64,000 nt of DNA, from contig NZ_JAFBCM010000001.1 of NCBI RefSeq assembly GCF_016907715.1, positions 3,844,001 to 3,908,000 on the forward strand, written 5' to 3'. Positions 27,872 through 36,951 of the stretch are shown piece after piece; the first letter of the stretch is position 1; every line of letters starts with the position of its first letter. The notes under the pieces were generated by a model. The model had not been told where the DNA came from. It searched no databases and saw only the letters and a program-made list of their open reading frames with translations. Made by a program: the position numbers and the translations under genes. The DNA is from Tenggerimyces flavus (lineage in GTDB: Bacteria > Actinomycetota > Actinomycetes > Propionibacteriales > Actinopolymorphaceae).

Positions 27872-29034
27872 GTCGTCTTGGCGGGGAAGTCGTGCACCTT
27901 GGCGCTCGCGATGAGCTCCTCGACGATCGGGTCGAGCTCGAGCCTGCGTTCGATCTTCTCCAGCTGGGGCACCTCGGCGCGCGTCTCGGCGAGCGGTGAG
28001 GCGAACAGCGTGCAGCAGTCCTCGTCGGGCAGGATCGAGATCTCGGCGGTGCCGATGCGTTCGGCCTCGGCCACGATCTCGGACTTGTCCCAGCCCAGCA
28101 ACGGACGCAGCAACGGGAGCTCGGCGGCGTCCTCCACCGCGACCAGGTTGGCGAGCGTCTGGCTGGCGACCTGGCCGAGCGAGTCGCCGGTGATCAGGGC
28201 GTCGGCGCCGATCTGCTTGGCGAGGTAGGACGCCGTGCGGACCATCAACCGGCGCTGCGCGAGCACCTGCAGGTTGCCGGCGCCGGCGGTCGCGAGCGAG
28301 CGTTGCGCGTTGCCGAACGAGACGACCCACAGCCTCGATCCGCCGCCGCGGAACTTGTCCAGCTTCGTGACAAGTCCGTACGCCTTGTAGATCGACTGCG
28401 GGCTGGTGAACGGCATGCCGGAGAAGTGCACGTAGTCGCTCGAGAGGCCGCGGCGCATCGCGCGGTAGCCGGCGACGGGGGAGTCGTACCCGCCGGACAG
28501 CAGTGTGAGCGCGCGCCCGTTGACGCCGACGGGGAGGCCGCCCTGGCCGGGCAGCTTCGCGGTGTAGAGCAGGGCTTCGTACCGGTCGACCTCGATGCCG
28601 ACCTCGACGTCGGGGTTGGTCAGGTCGACCTTGAGGCCGAGGCGCTCGCGGACGAAGTCGCCGACGCGTACGGCGATCGCGTGCGAGTCGGCCTCGAAGC
28701 CCTTCCAGCGCCTTCGCGGCCTCAGTGCGAACGTGCTGGCCGGCTTGCCCTCCCGCAACAGGGCGACCACGCCTCGTTCGATCGCGCGGAGCGTCGGCTT
28801 GACCATCGCCGCACGGTGCACGAGCGCGAGCCCGAGGACGATCTGGCCGCGCTCGATCAGCACGTCGAGCGGGGCGCCGTGGACCACGAGCACCCCGTTG
28901 CGGCGGCGGATGGCGACGTCGGGCAGGTCGGCCAGGGTGTTGCGGAGGTTGCGGAGGAGGACCTCCTCGAACCTCCACCTGTTGCGCCCCTTGAGTGCCA
29001 GCTCGCCGTACTTGAGCACGACACACGGTTGCAT
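27868..29034 (-). CDS. thiI: tRNA 4-thiouridine synthetase ThiI
   Basis: 388 aa. KYGELALKGRNRWRFEEVLLRNL opens the ferredoxin-like/THUMP part (residues 1-165). TLLSGGYDSPVAGYRAMRRG is the PP-loop ATP pyrophosphatase motif (about 175-195), and DEDCCTLFAS contains the conserved Cys region. There is no C-terminal rhodanese domain, so sulfur must come directly from a cysteine desulfurase or another carrier, as in many Gram-positives. It thiolates U8 of tRNA and may supply thiazole sulfur. It overlaps the GntR stop by four bases, tail to tail. Confidence 0.93.
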   Translation of the reverse strand: MQPCVVLKYGELALKGRNRWRFEEVLLRNLRNTLADLPDVAIRRRNGVLVVHGAPLDVLIERGQIVLGLALVHRAAMVKPTLRAIERGVVALLREGKPASTFALRPRRRWKGFEADSHAIAVRVGDFVRERLGLKVDLTNPDVEVGIEVDRYEALLYTAKLPGQGGLPVGVNGRALTLLSGGYDSPVAGYRAMRRGLSSDYVHFSGMPFTSPQSIYKAYGLVTKLDKFRGGGSRLWVVSFGNAQRSLATAGAGNLQVLAQRRLMVRTASYLAKQIGADALITGDSLGQVASQTLANLVAVEDAAELPLLRPLLGWDKSEIVAEAERIGTAEISILPDEDCCTLFASPLAETRAEVPQLEKIERRLELDPIVEELIASAKVHDFPAKTT

Positions 29035-29115
29035 CTTGCGCGTCCTTGTCTAGGTGGGTTCGTACCTATGGTCCGCCCAGTCAGCGTGTCGCGCCAGTGC
29101 GGTAATACTGGGCTG

Positions 29116-29310
29116 GTGCGACTGACGGAGTTCTGGCGGCGGATGGACCATCACCTCGGCGCGACCTACGCGCGTACGTGGGCGCGCGACCACGTCATCG
29201 CCGAGCTTGGTGAGCGTACCGTCCAGCAGGCTCTGGACTCCGGGACGCCCGCGAAAGAGGTGTGGCGGGCTGTGTGGCTGAGCTTGGGGTTGCCGGCTTC
29301 GGAGCGCTGA
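29116..29310 (+). CDS. DUF3046 protein upstream of recA
   Basis: 64 aa. RLTEFWRRMDHHLGATYARTWARDHVIAELGERTVQQAL and WRAVWLSLGLP match DUF3046, a small actinobacterial protein almost always found just before recA. GTG 29116 is the only start that gives the full domain; TAATACT a few bases ahead could be a -10 of a leaderless transcript. Function unknown; its constant position suggests a link to recombination or to recA expression. Confidence 0.88.
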   Translation: MRLTEFWRRMDHHLGATYARTWARDHVIAELGERTVQQALDSGTPAKEVWRAVWLSLGLPASER

Positions 29311-29360
29311 TCCCTGGGCTTGTCCCGGGCTTCGACGCGGTTTCGGCGTGTCGGTTTCGT

Positions 29361-29376
29361 TCGAACGCCTGTTCGG
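29361..29376. promoter_or_regulatory. LexA (SOS) box of recA
   Basis: TCGAACGCCTGTTCGG matches the mycobacterial/Bacillus LexA consensus TCGAAC-N4-GTTCGA at all but the last base. It lies about 200 bases before the recA start and identifies recA as LexA-regulated. Confidence 0.9.
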
Positions 29377-29389
29377 CCTACGCTGCTGG

Positions 29390-29450
29390 TGTGGACAACT
29401 GGCGGGCCGGCCTTTTGTCCACAACCGACCGATTCGCAGCGTTGTCCACA
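29390..29450. promoter_or_regulatory. cluster of three perfect DnaA boxes
   Basis: TTGTCCACA, the actinobacterial DnaA box, occurs exactly three times: inverted at 29390-29398, and direct at 29415-29423 and 29442-29450. The cluster lies between the LexA box and recA, spaced 25 and 27 bases. This is not the replication origin (no dnaA/dnaN here), so a regulatory or DnaA-titrating site is the likely meaning. Confidence 0.75.
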
Positions 29451-29562
29451 GCAGCTCCGACCGCCGTCCCGGTTGTCGGTGGCTCGGTCTAACGTCGCGG
29501 ATGTGACGACGAAAAAGACGCGGGCTCCACGACGGGCCCCCGACCCGAACGGGATGGCCAGC

Positions 29563-30609
<1,047 letters not shown>

Positions 30610-30740
30610 GCGGCAACCCCATGAACGTGTGGCCTGGCGCAACCACCTGCCCGACTCCCTCCTCGGCCAGGTGGCCCCGCCAGGCCGCACCCCTTTCCGT
30701 GCCCACCCCGCGCTGGCCAACACCCCGCCACCCCCACGCC

Positions 30741-30857
30741 CACGCCGCCGTCGCGGCGTCGCCGCCACGGCGATGGCTGGTCATCACCGATGACCATTCG
30801 TCTCGGCGTCAGCCCTCCCGAGGGCTCGCTAGTGCCGCAAGCCAACTGTCCCCATCG
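30741..30857 (+). repeat. recA-recX spacer direct repeat, copy 1
   Basis: About 117 bases, repeated 159 bases downstream. Shared blocks include CACGCCGCCG, GCCGCCACGG, GGCTGGTC-TCACCGATG, TCGTCTCGGCG and CAGCCCTCCCGA. It occupies the 487-base gap (30610-31096) between recA and recX, in which no gene is supported. Confidence 0.75.
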
Positions 30858-30899
30858 ACGGTGGCGGCGACCTCGCCACCACCCACCACCTTCCTCGAT

Positions 30900-31016
30900 C
30901 ACGCCGCCGATGCGGCGACGCCGCCACGGGGGTGGCTGGTCGTCACCGATGTCCACTCGTCTCGGCGGCAGCCCTCCCGAACGCCCGCACATGGCGCAAG
31001 CCATCTGCCCTCATCT
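30900..31016 (+). repeat. recA-recX spacer direct repeat, copy 2
   Basis: Second copy of the repeat at 30741-30857, offset by 159 bases, diverging towards its 3' end (GCGCAAGCCATCTG against CCGCAAGCCAACTG). Together the copies suggest duplication of a spacer module rather than decay of a gene. Confidence 0.75.
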
Positions 31017-31096
31017 GTGGCGCGGGCGGTCACTCCATTCCTCATCGCCGAGGCATCCGCCTCGTCATCCATCCCTCAGACCTCGGTGGAGGCGTG

Positions 31097-31684
31097 ATGG
31101 CTGGGCGCAAGTTCTCCGATCGCAGGGCTCGGGCCAAGGCCGCTCCTCCCGACGAGCTCGACGAGAAGCTCCAGTCCGATCCCGCGGCAGTTGCCCGGTC
31201 GGTCGTCCTCCGCCAGCTCGCCCTCCAGCCCCGTACACGCGCGGAGCTGGCCAAAGCGCTGGAGCGCAAGGGCGTTCCCGACGAGGTGGCGGAGGAGGTT
31301 CTCAGTCGGTTCGGCGACGTCGGACTGATCGACGACGCCGCGTTCGCGCAGTCGTGGGTGGAGTCGAGGCACGCCGGTCGGGGTCTGGCCAAACGCGCAC
31401 TCGCGTACGAGCTGAGGAAGCGTGGCGTCGACGACCAGGACGTCAACGAAGCGGTCGACCAGCTCGCCCCGGAGACGGAGCTCGCCACCGCGAGGGCACT
31501 GGTGGCGAAGAAGCTCCGCAGCACCCAACAGCTCGAGCCGCAGGCGCGGGTACGGCGGCTCGCCGGGATGCTCGCGCGCAAGGGGTACCCGCCGAGCCTC
31601 GCTGTCAGGGTCGTTCGCGAGGCTCTCGCCGGCGAGGACACCGAGGATCTGCTCGACCATCTCGAGCTGGAAGACGACCGCTAG
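31097..31684 (+). CDS. recX: RecA regulator RecX
   Basis: 195 aa. Three repeats of RecX-type helical bundles: LRQLALQPRTRAELAKALERKGVPDEVAEEVLSRFGDVGLIDDAAFAQSWVESR, RGLAKRALAYELRKRGVDDQDVNEAV and the last block up to LAVRVVREAL. It modulates RecA filaments by capping or binding in the groove. The ATG at 31097 has GGTGGAGG about five bases upstream. Its own good ribosome site and 487-base distance from recA suggest independent initiation or a long spacer in the recA mRNA. The stop interlocks with the convergent exporter gene in CTAG. Confidence 0.92.
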   Translation: MAGRKFSDRRARAKAAPPDELDEKLQSDPAAVARSVVLRQLALQPRTRAELAKALERKGVPDEVAEEVLSRFGDVGLIDDAAFAQSWVESRHAGRGLAKRALAYELRKRGVDDQDVNEAVDQLAPETELATARALVAKKLRSTQQLEPQARVRRLAGMLARKGYPPSLAVRVVREALAGEDTEDLLDHLELEDDR

Positions 31685-32556
31685 CCACGCTCACGGTGCA
31701 CGGCCACGCCGACCACGACCAGCGCGATGCCGGCGAACTCAGCCCAGGTCGGCACCTGCCGCAACACCAAGACCCCGATCAACGTCGCCGTCGCCGGCAG
31801 CAGGGCCAACAACAGGGCGAACGTCGCGCGCGGCAGCCGGGCCATGGCCAGCTGGTCGCAGACGTACGGGATCACCGACGAACAGACCCCCACCGCCACG
31901 CCCGCACCCAGCAGCGCCCAGGACGAGAACGCGGGCAGCGCGGCGCCCAACCCCACCGGCGTCACCACGACGGCGGCCACCAGCATCGCGACACCCAGCC
32001 GATCGATGCCCGCCCGGCCACCGTCCGCGGCCAGCCGGTGCCCGAGCACGATGTACAGCACGAACAACGCACAGTTCGCGAACGCCAAAGCCACCCCCAG
32101 CGGCGACCCCGCCCACCGCACGTCCACCAGCAGCACCACGCCACCGACGGCGAGCAGCAGTGCCAGAACGTTCCGCCACGACCGCAGTCCCACCGCCGCC
32201 AGCACGATCGGCCCCAGGAACTCCAGCGCCCCCACCGTCGACAACGGCAACCGCGCGATCGCCAGGTAGAAGCACACGTTCATCGCCCCGAGCACCAGGC
32301 CCATCGCGACCAGCAGCCACCGCGACCGCGAAGAAGCGGCCGCGAACGCACGCCAGGGCCGGCGCCACACACCGAAGACCACCGCCGCGGAGGCGATCCG
32401 CAGCCAAGCCACCCCAAGCGCGTCCACTCGTGCGAACAGGAGCACCGCGAAAGCCGGCCCCAGGTAGTGGAACACCGCGCTGACCCCGAAGTACGCCTGC
32501 GCCGGCACCCGCTTCACAAGATCAAAGCCTGGCCCGCCAGAGCACCAGCCGGCCAT
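31681..32556 (-). CDS. DMT-superfamily (EamA/RhtA-like) exporter
   Basis: 291 aa with about ten transmembrane helices and the duplicated EamA fold: AVFHYLGPAFAVLLFARVDALGVAWLRIASAAVVFG in the first half, SSVIPYVCDQLAMARLPRATFALLLALLPATATLIG in the second, the latter segment being characteristic of RhtA-type amino-acid exporters. Start ATG 32556 gives the usual family length; longer in-frame starts run into the divergent gene. It is divergent from an Lrp/AsnC regulator across 46 bases, the classical arrangement for an amino-acid efflux pump. Confidence 0.86.
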   Translation of the reverse strand: MAGWCSGGPGFDLVKRVPAQAYFGVSAVFHYLGPAFAVLLFARVDALGVAWLRIASAAVVFGVWRRPWRAFAAASSRSRWLLVAMGLVLGAMNVCFYLAIARLPLSTVGALEFLGPIVLAAVGLRSWRNVLALLLAVGGVVLLVDVRWAGSPLGVALAFANCALFVLYIVLGHRLAADGGRAGIDRLGVAMLVAAVVVTPVGLGAALPAFSSWALLGAGVAVGVCSSVIPYVCDQLAMARLPRATFALLLALLPATATLIGVLVLRQVPTWAEFAGIALVVVGVAVHRERG

Positions 32557-32602
32557 GGCAAGATCGACGCCATCGAGCCGAACAGCCTTAGGAACCGAAA
32601 GC

Positions 32603-33073
32603 ATGAGCCGCGAAGACTTACCGAACGGCAAACACCCGCTCGACGACACCGACCGCAAGCTCCTGCAAGAGCTCCAGCGCGACCCCCGCCAGTCGATGAG
32701 CCAGCTCGCCAAGCAGGTCGGCATCTCTGCCCCCACAGCAGCCCAGCGCACCAGCCGTCTCGAACGCAGAGGCGTGATCCGCGGCTACCGCGTCGACCTC
32801 GACCCAGCAGCCCTCGGCCGACCAGTCGCCGCGTATGTACGCATCAGACCAGGCCCCGGCCAGCTCCAGCGCATCGCCGAGCTCGTCCAACGCACCGAAG
32901 AGGTCGTCGAATGCCACCGGATCACCGGCGAGGACTGCTTCCTGGTCAAGGTCCACGTCCCGACGGTCACCGCGCTGGAGGAGGTCCTGGACAAGTTCCT
33001 CCTGCACGGCCAGACCACGACCTCCATCGTGCAGTCCTCACCGGTACCGTGGCGCCAGGTCCCCCTCGACTAA
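32603..33073 (+). CDS. Lrp/AsnC-family regulator
   Basis: 156 aa. HTH at LDDTDRKLLQELQRDPRQSMSQLAKQVGISAPTAAQRTSRLERRGVIRGY (about residues 12-62), then the RAM sensor domain with VVECHRITGEDCFLVKVHVP. ATG 32603 has AGGA nine bases upstream; an earlier ATG at 32555 overlaps the divergent exporter start. It probably controls that exporter in response to an amino acid. Confidence 0.92.
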   Translation: MSREDLPNGKHPLDDTDRKLLQELQRDPRQSMSQLAKQVGISAPTAAQRTSRLERRGVIRGYRVDLDPAALGRPVAAYVRIRPGPGQLQRIAELVQRTEEVVECHRITGEDCFLVKVHVPTVTALEEVLDKFLLHGQTTTSIVQSSPVPWRQVPLD

Positions 33074-33140
33074 CAACCTGACCAGCAACCCCGAGGGTGG
33101 CCAGCCAAGGCTGCGAAACCGTCACGGACGGCGCGCATTC

Positions 33141-33169
33141 TTGACCGGTTCGTAACCTCCACCTAGCCT
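33141..33169 (+). promoter_or_regulatory. candidate rny promoter
   Basis: TTGACC (33141-33146), 17 bases, TAGCCT (33164-33169). It is the best housekeeping-type promoter in the 397-base gap between the Lrp gene and rny. Confidence 0.55.
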
Positions 33170-33470
33170 CCTAGACACCAGAAGAATCACTCCGCCGCCT
33201 GGCGGAGCCTGACGCACCGAAGCAGTAACCACGACAACGCCGAATAAAAACGACAAGCTCACAGTGACCGGGAAGGCTCCTTCCGGGATACGTAGACGTA
33301 CTTCTCGTTTGGTGAATTCGAGCTCGATCTCGGACGTCCGCCAGCCAGCAAGGTGAGGGCAGCGGCGCCCGTGTCGACCCCTCCCGGTCCCGGTGAGGGG
33401 TGCTTGGTGTTGTCGCGATCTCTTCGGACATGTAGAGCCCTTGGCCGGGGTTCGACGAAGGGAGCGGCTG
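33170..33470 (+). other. long 5' leader of rny
   Basis: If transcription starts from the predicted promoter, about 295 untranslated bases precede rny. The stretch includes small dyads such as GGAAGG-CT-CCTTCC (about 33270-33283) and an A/T-rich segment (AATAAAAACGACAAG). No gene is supported. Long leaders of RNase genes often allow feedback control by the enzyme itself, which is a possibility here. Confidence 0.4.
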
Positions 33471-35120
33471 ATGTCCACGATGGAGGTCGTCGTTTTCATC
33501 GTCGGGTTGGGCATTCTCGCCCTGCTCGCAGTGATGGTCGTCCAGATGTCCAAGTCCAAGTCGATCGGCCTGCAGAAGGTCGCGGCCGCCGAGCACGAGC
33601 TCGAGGAAGCGCGTCGCGACGCCACGAGGATCCGTTCCGACGCCGAGTCCGAGGCGCGCCGGGCCGCCACCGACATCCGGACCACCGCCGACACCGAGGC
33701 CGCCGAAACTCGCCGGCAGGCCGACGAGAACGCCTCCGCCGCCCTCGCCAGGGCACGGCTCACCCGCGACGAGGCCGAACACGAGGTCCGCGCCCTCCGC
33801 AGTGAGGTCCGCGAGCAGCGCCTCGACATCGAGCGCCGCGAGGGCAGGGTCGCCGAACGCGAGACGCGCCTCGACCAGTCCCAGCGCGAGCTGGACGACC
33901 GTACCCGCGAGCTCACCGAGACCGAAGCGAAGATCGACACCAAGAAGGCCGAGCTCGCCAGCATCGAGGCCGAGCGCCAGCAGGTGCTCGAACGGACCGC
34001 CGGACTGTCCGCCGAAGAGGCGAAGGCCGAGCTCGTCGCCACCATCGAGAACGACGCCAAGCGCCAGGCAGCGATCATCGTTCGCGACATCGAGCACAAG
34101 GCCCAGGAAGAGGGCGAGAAGCGCGCCCGCAAGATCATCACCGCGTCGATCCAGCGGCTCGCGACCGAACAGACCTCGGAGTCGGTCGTCTCGGTCCTGC
34201 ACCTGCCGAGCGACGACATGAAGGGCCGCATCATCGGCCGCGAGGGCCGCAACATCCGTACGTTCGAGCAGGTCACCGGCGTCAACCTGATCATCGACGA
34301 CACCCCCGAAGCCGTCCTGCTCTCGTGCTTCGACCCGGTCCGCAGGGAGACCGCGCGGATCGCACTGGAGAGCCTCGTACTCGACGGGCGGATCCACCCG
34401 CACCGGATCGAGGAGGTCTACGAGCGCAGCAAGGGCGAGGTCGAGGAGCTCTGCGTACGAGCGGGGGAGGACGCGCTCGTCCAGACCGGCCTCACCGACA
34501 TGCACCCGCAGCTGGTCCAGACACTTGGCACGCTGCGGTACCGGACGTCGTACGGCCAGAACGTGCTCAAGCACCTGATCGAGTCCGCCCACGTCGCCGG
34601 CATGATGGCGAGCGAGATCGGTCTGGACCGGCAACTGATCAAGCGGTCGGCGCTGCTGCACGACATCGGCAAGGCGCTGACGCACGAGGTCGAGGGCAGC
34701 CACGCGCTGATCGGCGCCGACCTGGCCCGCAAGTACGGCGAGGACGACGACGTCGTGCACGCGATCGAGGCCCACCACAACGAGGTCGAGCCGCGTACGG
34801 TCGAGGCGATCCTCACCCAGGCCGCCGACGCGATCTCGGGTGGGCGCCCGGGTGCCCGGCGCGAGTCGTTGGAGGCGTACGTCAAGCGGCTCGAACGGCT
34901 GGAGGAGATCGCGAACGCGCACGACGGCGTGGACAAGGTGTTCGCCATGCAGGCCGGCCGCGAGGTCCGCGTGATGGTGGTGCCGGACGTGGTCGACGAC
35001 ATCCAGGCCCAGGTGCTCGCCCGCGACATCGCCAAGCAGGTCGAGGAAGAGCTCACCTACCCCGGCCAGATCCGCGTCACCGTCGTCCGCGAGTCCCGCG
35101 CCATCGAAACCGCCCGCTGA
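33471..35120 (+). CDS. rny: ribonuclease Y
   Basis: 549 aa membrane-anchored endoribonuclease that starts mRNA decay. N-terminal helix VVVFIVGLGILALLAVMVV, then a coiled coil of ~180 residues rich in Glu/Arg/Ala, KH domain with MKGRIIGREGRNIRTFEQVTGV, and HD domain with LLHDIGKAL (about residue 402). The ATG at 33471 has AAGGGAG seven bases ahead. Its position downstream of recA-recX is conserved in actinobacteria. The stop codon lies inside the first copy of a 96-base repeat. Confidence 0.94.
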   Translation: MSTMEVVVFIVGLGILALLAVMVVQMSKSKSIGLQKVAAAEHELEEARRDATRIRSDAESEARRAATDIRTTADTEAAETRRQADENASAALARARLTRDEAEHEVRALRSEVREQRLDIERREGRVAERETRLDQSQRELDDRTRELTETEAKIDTKKAELASIEAERQQVLERTAGLSAEEAKAELVATIENDAKRQAAIIVRDIEHKAQEEGEKRARKIITASIQRLATEQTSESVVSVLHLPSDDMKGRIIGREGRNIRTFEQVTGVNLIIDDTPEAVLLSCFDPVRRETARIALESLVLDGRIHPHRIEEVYERSKGEVEELCVRAGEDALVQTGLTDMHPQLVQTLGTLRYRTSYGQNVLKHLIESAHVAGMMASEIGLDRQLIKRSALLHDIGKALTHEVEGSHALIGADLARKYGEDDDVVHAIEAHHNEVEPRTVEAILTQAADAISGGRPGARRESLEAYVKRLERLEEIANAHDGVDKVFAMQAGREVRVMVVPDVVDDIQAQVLARDIAKQVEEELTYPGQIRVTVVRESRAIETAR

Positions 35121-35211
35121 CCCCGACTTCCCTCACCGAACCGGGGTTTACCACGTGGCAATCGCGCGCAAAACCCCGTTCCGGTAAGGGAAGTGGCGCC
35201 AGCTGTGGACG
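35116..35211. repeat. 96-base palindromic repeat, copy 1 (rny terminator)
   Basis: It contains the rny stop. ACTTCCCTCACCG with GGGGTTT (35126-35149) pairs with AAACCCC and CGGTAAGGGAAGT (35170-35194), giving a 25-bp stem with three internal mismatches around a loop containing CCACGTGG. It is a strong terminator candidate, repeated at 35354-35449. Confidence 0.8.
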
Positions 35212-35256
35212 ACCCGGATCGCGCACCACTGCCCGGCCAGCTCGAGCGGGGGCGCC

Positions 35257-35331
35257 GTGATCATGTACGTGATCATGAAGCTGGAACGGCGATATGGCGC
35301 GCTCTGCCTTCATGCTCACGTACCTGATCAC
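35257..35331. repeat. GTGATCATG inverted repeat, copy 1
   Basis: Arms of 24 bases at 35257-35280 (GTGATCATGTACGTGATCAT...) and 35308-35331 match at 22 of 24 positions as reverse complements. They flank 27 bases. The same repeat with perfect arms occurs at 49698-49773. Confidence 0.75.
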
Positions 35332-35353
35332 CGCAGCGGGGCGGGGTGCAGCT

Positions 35354-35449
35354 GCTGACCCCGACTTCCCTCACCGAACCGGGGTTTGCCACGTGGCAAT
35401 CGCCCGCGAAACCCCGTTCCGGTAAGGGAAGTGGCGCCAGCTGTGGACG
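35354..35449. repeat. 96-base palindromic repeat, copy 2
   Basis: Identical to 35116-35211 except for about three substitutions, all in the loop or at its edge (TTTA to TTTG, CGCGCGCAAA to CGCCCGCGAA). The start of the unit, GCTGACCCC, shows that the rny stop region itself was duplicated or that the element begins there. No gene is supported in the 629-base stretch 35121-35749. Confidence 0.8.
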
Positions 35450-35522
35450 GCCGGCCCAGCTCCGGTGCCCGACCAGCTCGAACGGGTGGCGGCCGCGGTG
35501 GTGGGGGTGGTTGCGAACGGAC

Positions 35523-35566
35523 TTGTTCGACAGATCTCGGCCTGGAAGCCGAGGTCTCTCGAACAA
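35523..35566. repeat. hairpin, second copy of the dnaK-terminator family
   Basis: TTGTTCGACAGATCTCGGC (35523-35541) pairs with GCCGAGGTCTCTCGAACAA (35548-35566) over 19 positions with one mismatch and one G-T pair, loop CTGGAA. Compared with 14995-15038 the sixth pair is C-G instead of G-C, a compensating change that preserves the stem. Confidence 0.75.
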
Positions 35567-35749
35567 CTCGCACGGTTCCGCCAGCGGCGGGCGCTCGTGA
35601 CTTTACCCACGGGAGGGGCGTTCCCGGCCCCTGCGAGACACCGCCGAGCCCCGTCCGTGGGCAAGGGGCGTTGCGCGGCGGGCGCGCCGGGAGGATCATC
35701 CCGAGCATGGGGTGCTCGCCGGAGCGGCCCGGGCTCGGAGGTGGTTCAG

Positions 35750-35965
35750 GTGGACGCTTTCGACATGTCGATCGCCGGCTCGTTCCTCGTCCTGTTCATC
35801 GTCGTGCTGCCGATCGCGATCCCGGTCGCGATCGCCGGGTACGTCGCCGATCGGATCTACGCGAAGCAGAGCAAGCCGATGCTGCTCCGCAACGGCCTGC
35901 TCCGCAGCAGAGCGGCCACGAGCCACCGCTACTACCACGACGTCGGCGACCCCTCCGCCAGCTAG
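35750..35965 (+). CDS. small single-helix membrane protein
   Basis: 71 aa. After MDAFDMSIAG a hydrophobic helix, SFLVLFIVVLPIAIPVAIAGYV (about residues 10-32), is followed by a basic, probably cytoplasmic tail with RIYAKQSKPMLLRNGLLRSR. GTG 35750 has GGAGGTGG about six bases ahead; ATG 35765 is an alternative. No family was recognised. It lies between rny and the glutamate transporter and precedes a tandem repeat that contains its stop codon. Confidence 0.6.
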   Translation: MDAFDMSIAGSFLVLFIVVLPIAIPVAIAGYVADRIYAKQSKPMLLRNGLLRSRAATSHRYYHDVGDPSAS

Positions 35966-35990
35966 AAGCAGCTAGAAGCAGCTAGAAGCA
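35961..35990 (+). repeat. three tandem copies of GCTAGAAGCA
   Basis: Three exact 10-base copies. The first contains the stop of the small membrane gene; the last lies five bases from the gluD stop on the other strand. Confidence 0.85.
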
Positions 35991-35994
35991 GAGG

Positions 35995-36951
35995 TCAGCC
36001 GGTCGCAGCCCCACCCATGCCCGCGTCGGGGATGTTCGTGACCTGCACGACCGCGCGACCCTTGCGCCGCTGCCGCGCCTCCAGCCAGCCGGCCAGTCGA
36101 GACAGCCCGTAGTTGATCGCGATGAAGATCGCCGCGAGCACCAGCCCCACGGCCAGGATGTTGTCGTACTGCGGGTTGATCGCGATCCGGCGCGCCACGC
36201 TGACCACGTCGGGCGCGGAGATGACCAGGCCGAGCGCGGTGTCCTTCAGCGCCACCACGCACTGGCTGATGATCGCCGGCAGCATCGTCGAGATCGCCTG
36301 CGGTACGAGGATCCGGATCATCACCCCGGACTTGCGCAGCCCGATCGCGTATCCCGCCTCACCCTGACCGCGCGGCACCGCGAGGATGCCCGCCCGGAAG
36401 ATCTCGGCCAGCACCGAGCCGTTGTACAGCGTCAACGCGATCACCAGCGCGCCGAACCGTTCGGTGACGTTTCCGTACGCGATGAACAAGAAGATGATCA
36501 GCAGCACCAGCGGGATCGCGCGGAAGAACTCCACGATCGCGATGCTCGGCCAGCGCAGCCAGCGGTGGTCGGACAGCCGGCCCGCGGCGAAGACGGCGCC
36601 GAACACCAGCGCGCACGCGATCGACACGACCGCTGCCAGCAGCGTCAGCCCGAGCGCCTCGCCGAGCGACCGGATGATGCCGAGGTTGGCGAACGGCGTC
36701 CACTTGTCCCACGTGATCTGCTCGCGCTCGTACAGCAACCGGAGGACGAGCCACAGCACGTACGCGATCGCCAAGCCGGCAAGGATCCCGCCGATCAGGT
36801 TGCGGCGCCGCGCCTTCGGGCCAGGGACGTCGAACAGGACCGACGACTGGCTCACCTTCGGCTGCCGGACGCGCTTGGCCTTCTTCGCCTTCGGCGCCTT
36901 CTTGCCCTTCGGATCCGGCTTCGGCGCGGGTTGGGCTGTTTGCTGGCTCAT
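35995..36951 (-). CDS. gluD: glutamate ABC transporter permease GluD
   Basis: 318 aa. The N-terminal ~50 residues are Lys/Pro-rich and cytoplasmic. Membrane helices follow from NLIGGILAGLAIAYVLWLVL. The EAA-like loop GQGEAGYAIGLRKSGVMIRILVPQA contacts the ATPase. It belongs to the HisM/GlnP type polar-amino-acid permeases. The ATG at 36951 overlaps the gluC stop (ATGA). It is the last gene of gluABCD. Confidence 0.88.
   Translation of the reverse strand: MSQQTAQPAPKPDPKGKKAPKAKKAKRVRQPKVSQSSVLFDVPGPKARRRNLIGGILAGLAIAYVLWLVLRLLYEREQITWDKWTPFANLGIIRSLGEALGLTLLAAVVSIACALVFGAVFAAGRLSDHRWLRWPSIAIVEFFRAIPLVLLIIFLFIAYGNVTERFGALVIALTLYNGSVLAEIFRAGILAVPRGQGEAGYAIGLRKSGVMIRILVPQAISTMLPAIISQCVVALKDTALGLVISAPDVVSVARRIAINPQYDNILAVGLVLAAIFIAINYGLSRLAGWLEARQRRKGRAVVQVTNIPDAGMGGAATG

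Noticed and set aside
27059-29026. A 655-codon minus-strand open frame across the sialidase, GntR and thiI region
   Set aside because: It is a frame shadow of thiI and the opposite genes, with no motif.
29390-29450. Replication origin suggested by the DnaA boxes
   Set aside because: Only three boxes, no A/T-rich unwinding element and no dnaA, dnaN or rpmH nearby.
30790-33081. A 763-codon plus-strand open frame over the recA-recX spacer and recX
   Set aside because: Extremely Arg/Pro-rich and out of frame with recX, the exporter and the Lrp gene, all of which have clear domains.
35116-35566. CRISPR array suggested by repeats and spacers behind rny
   Set aside because: The repeats are only two, long, palindromic and unequal in spacing, and no cas genes are present.
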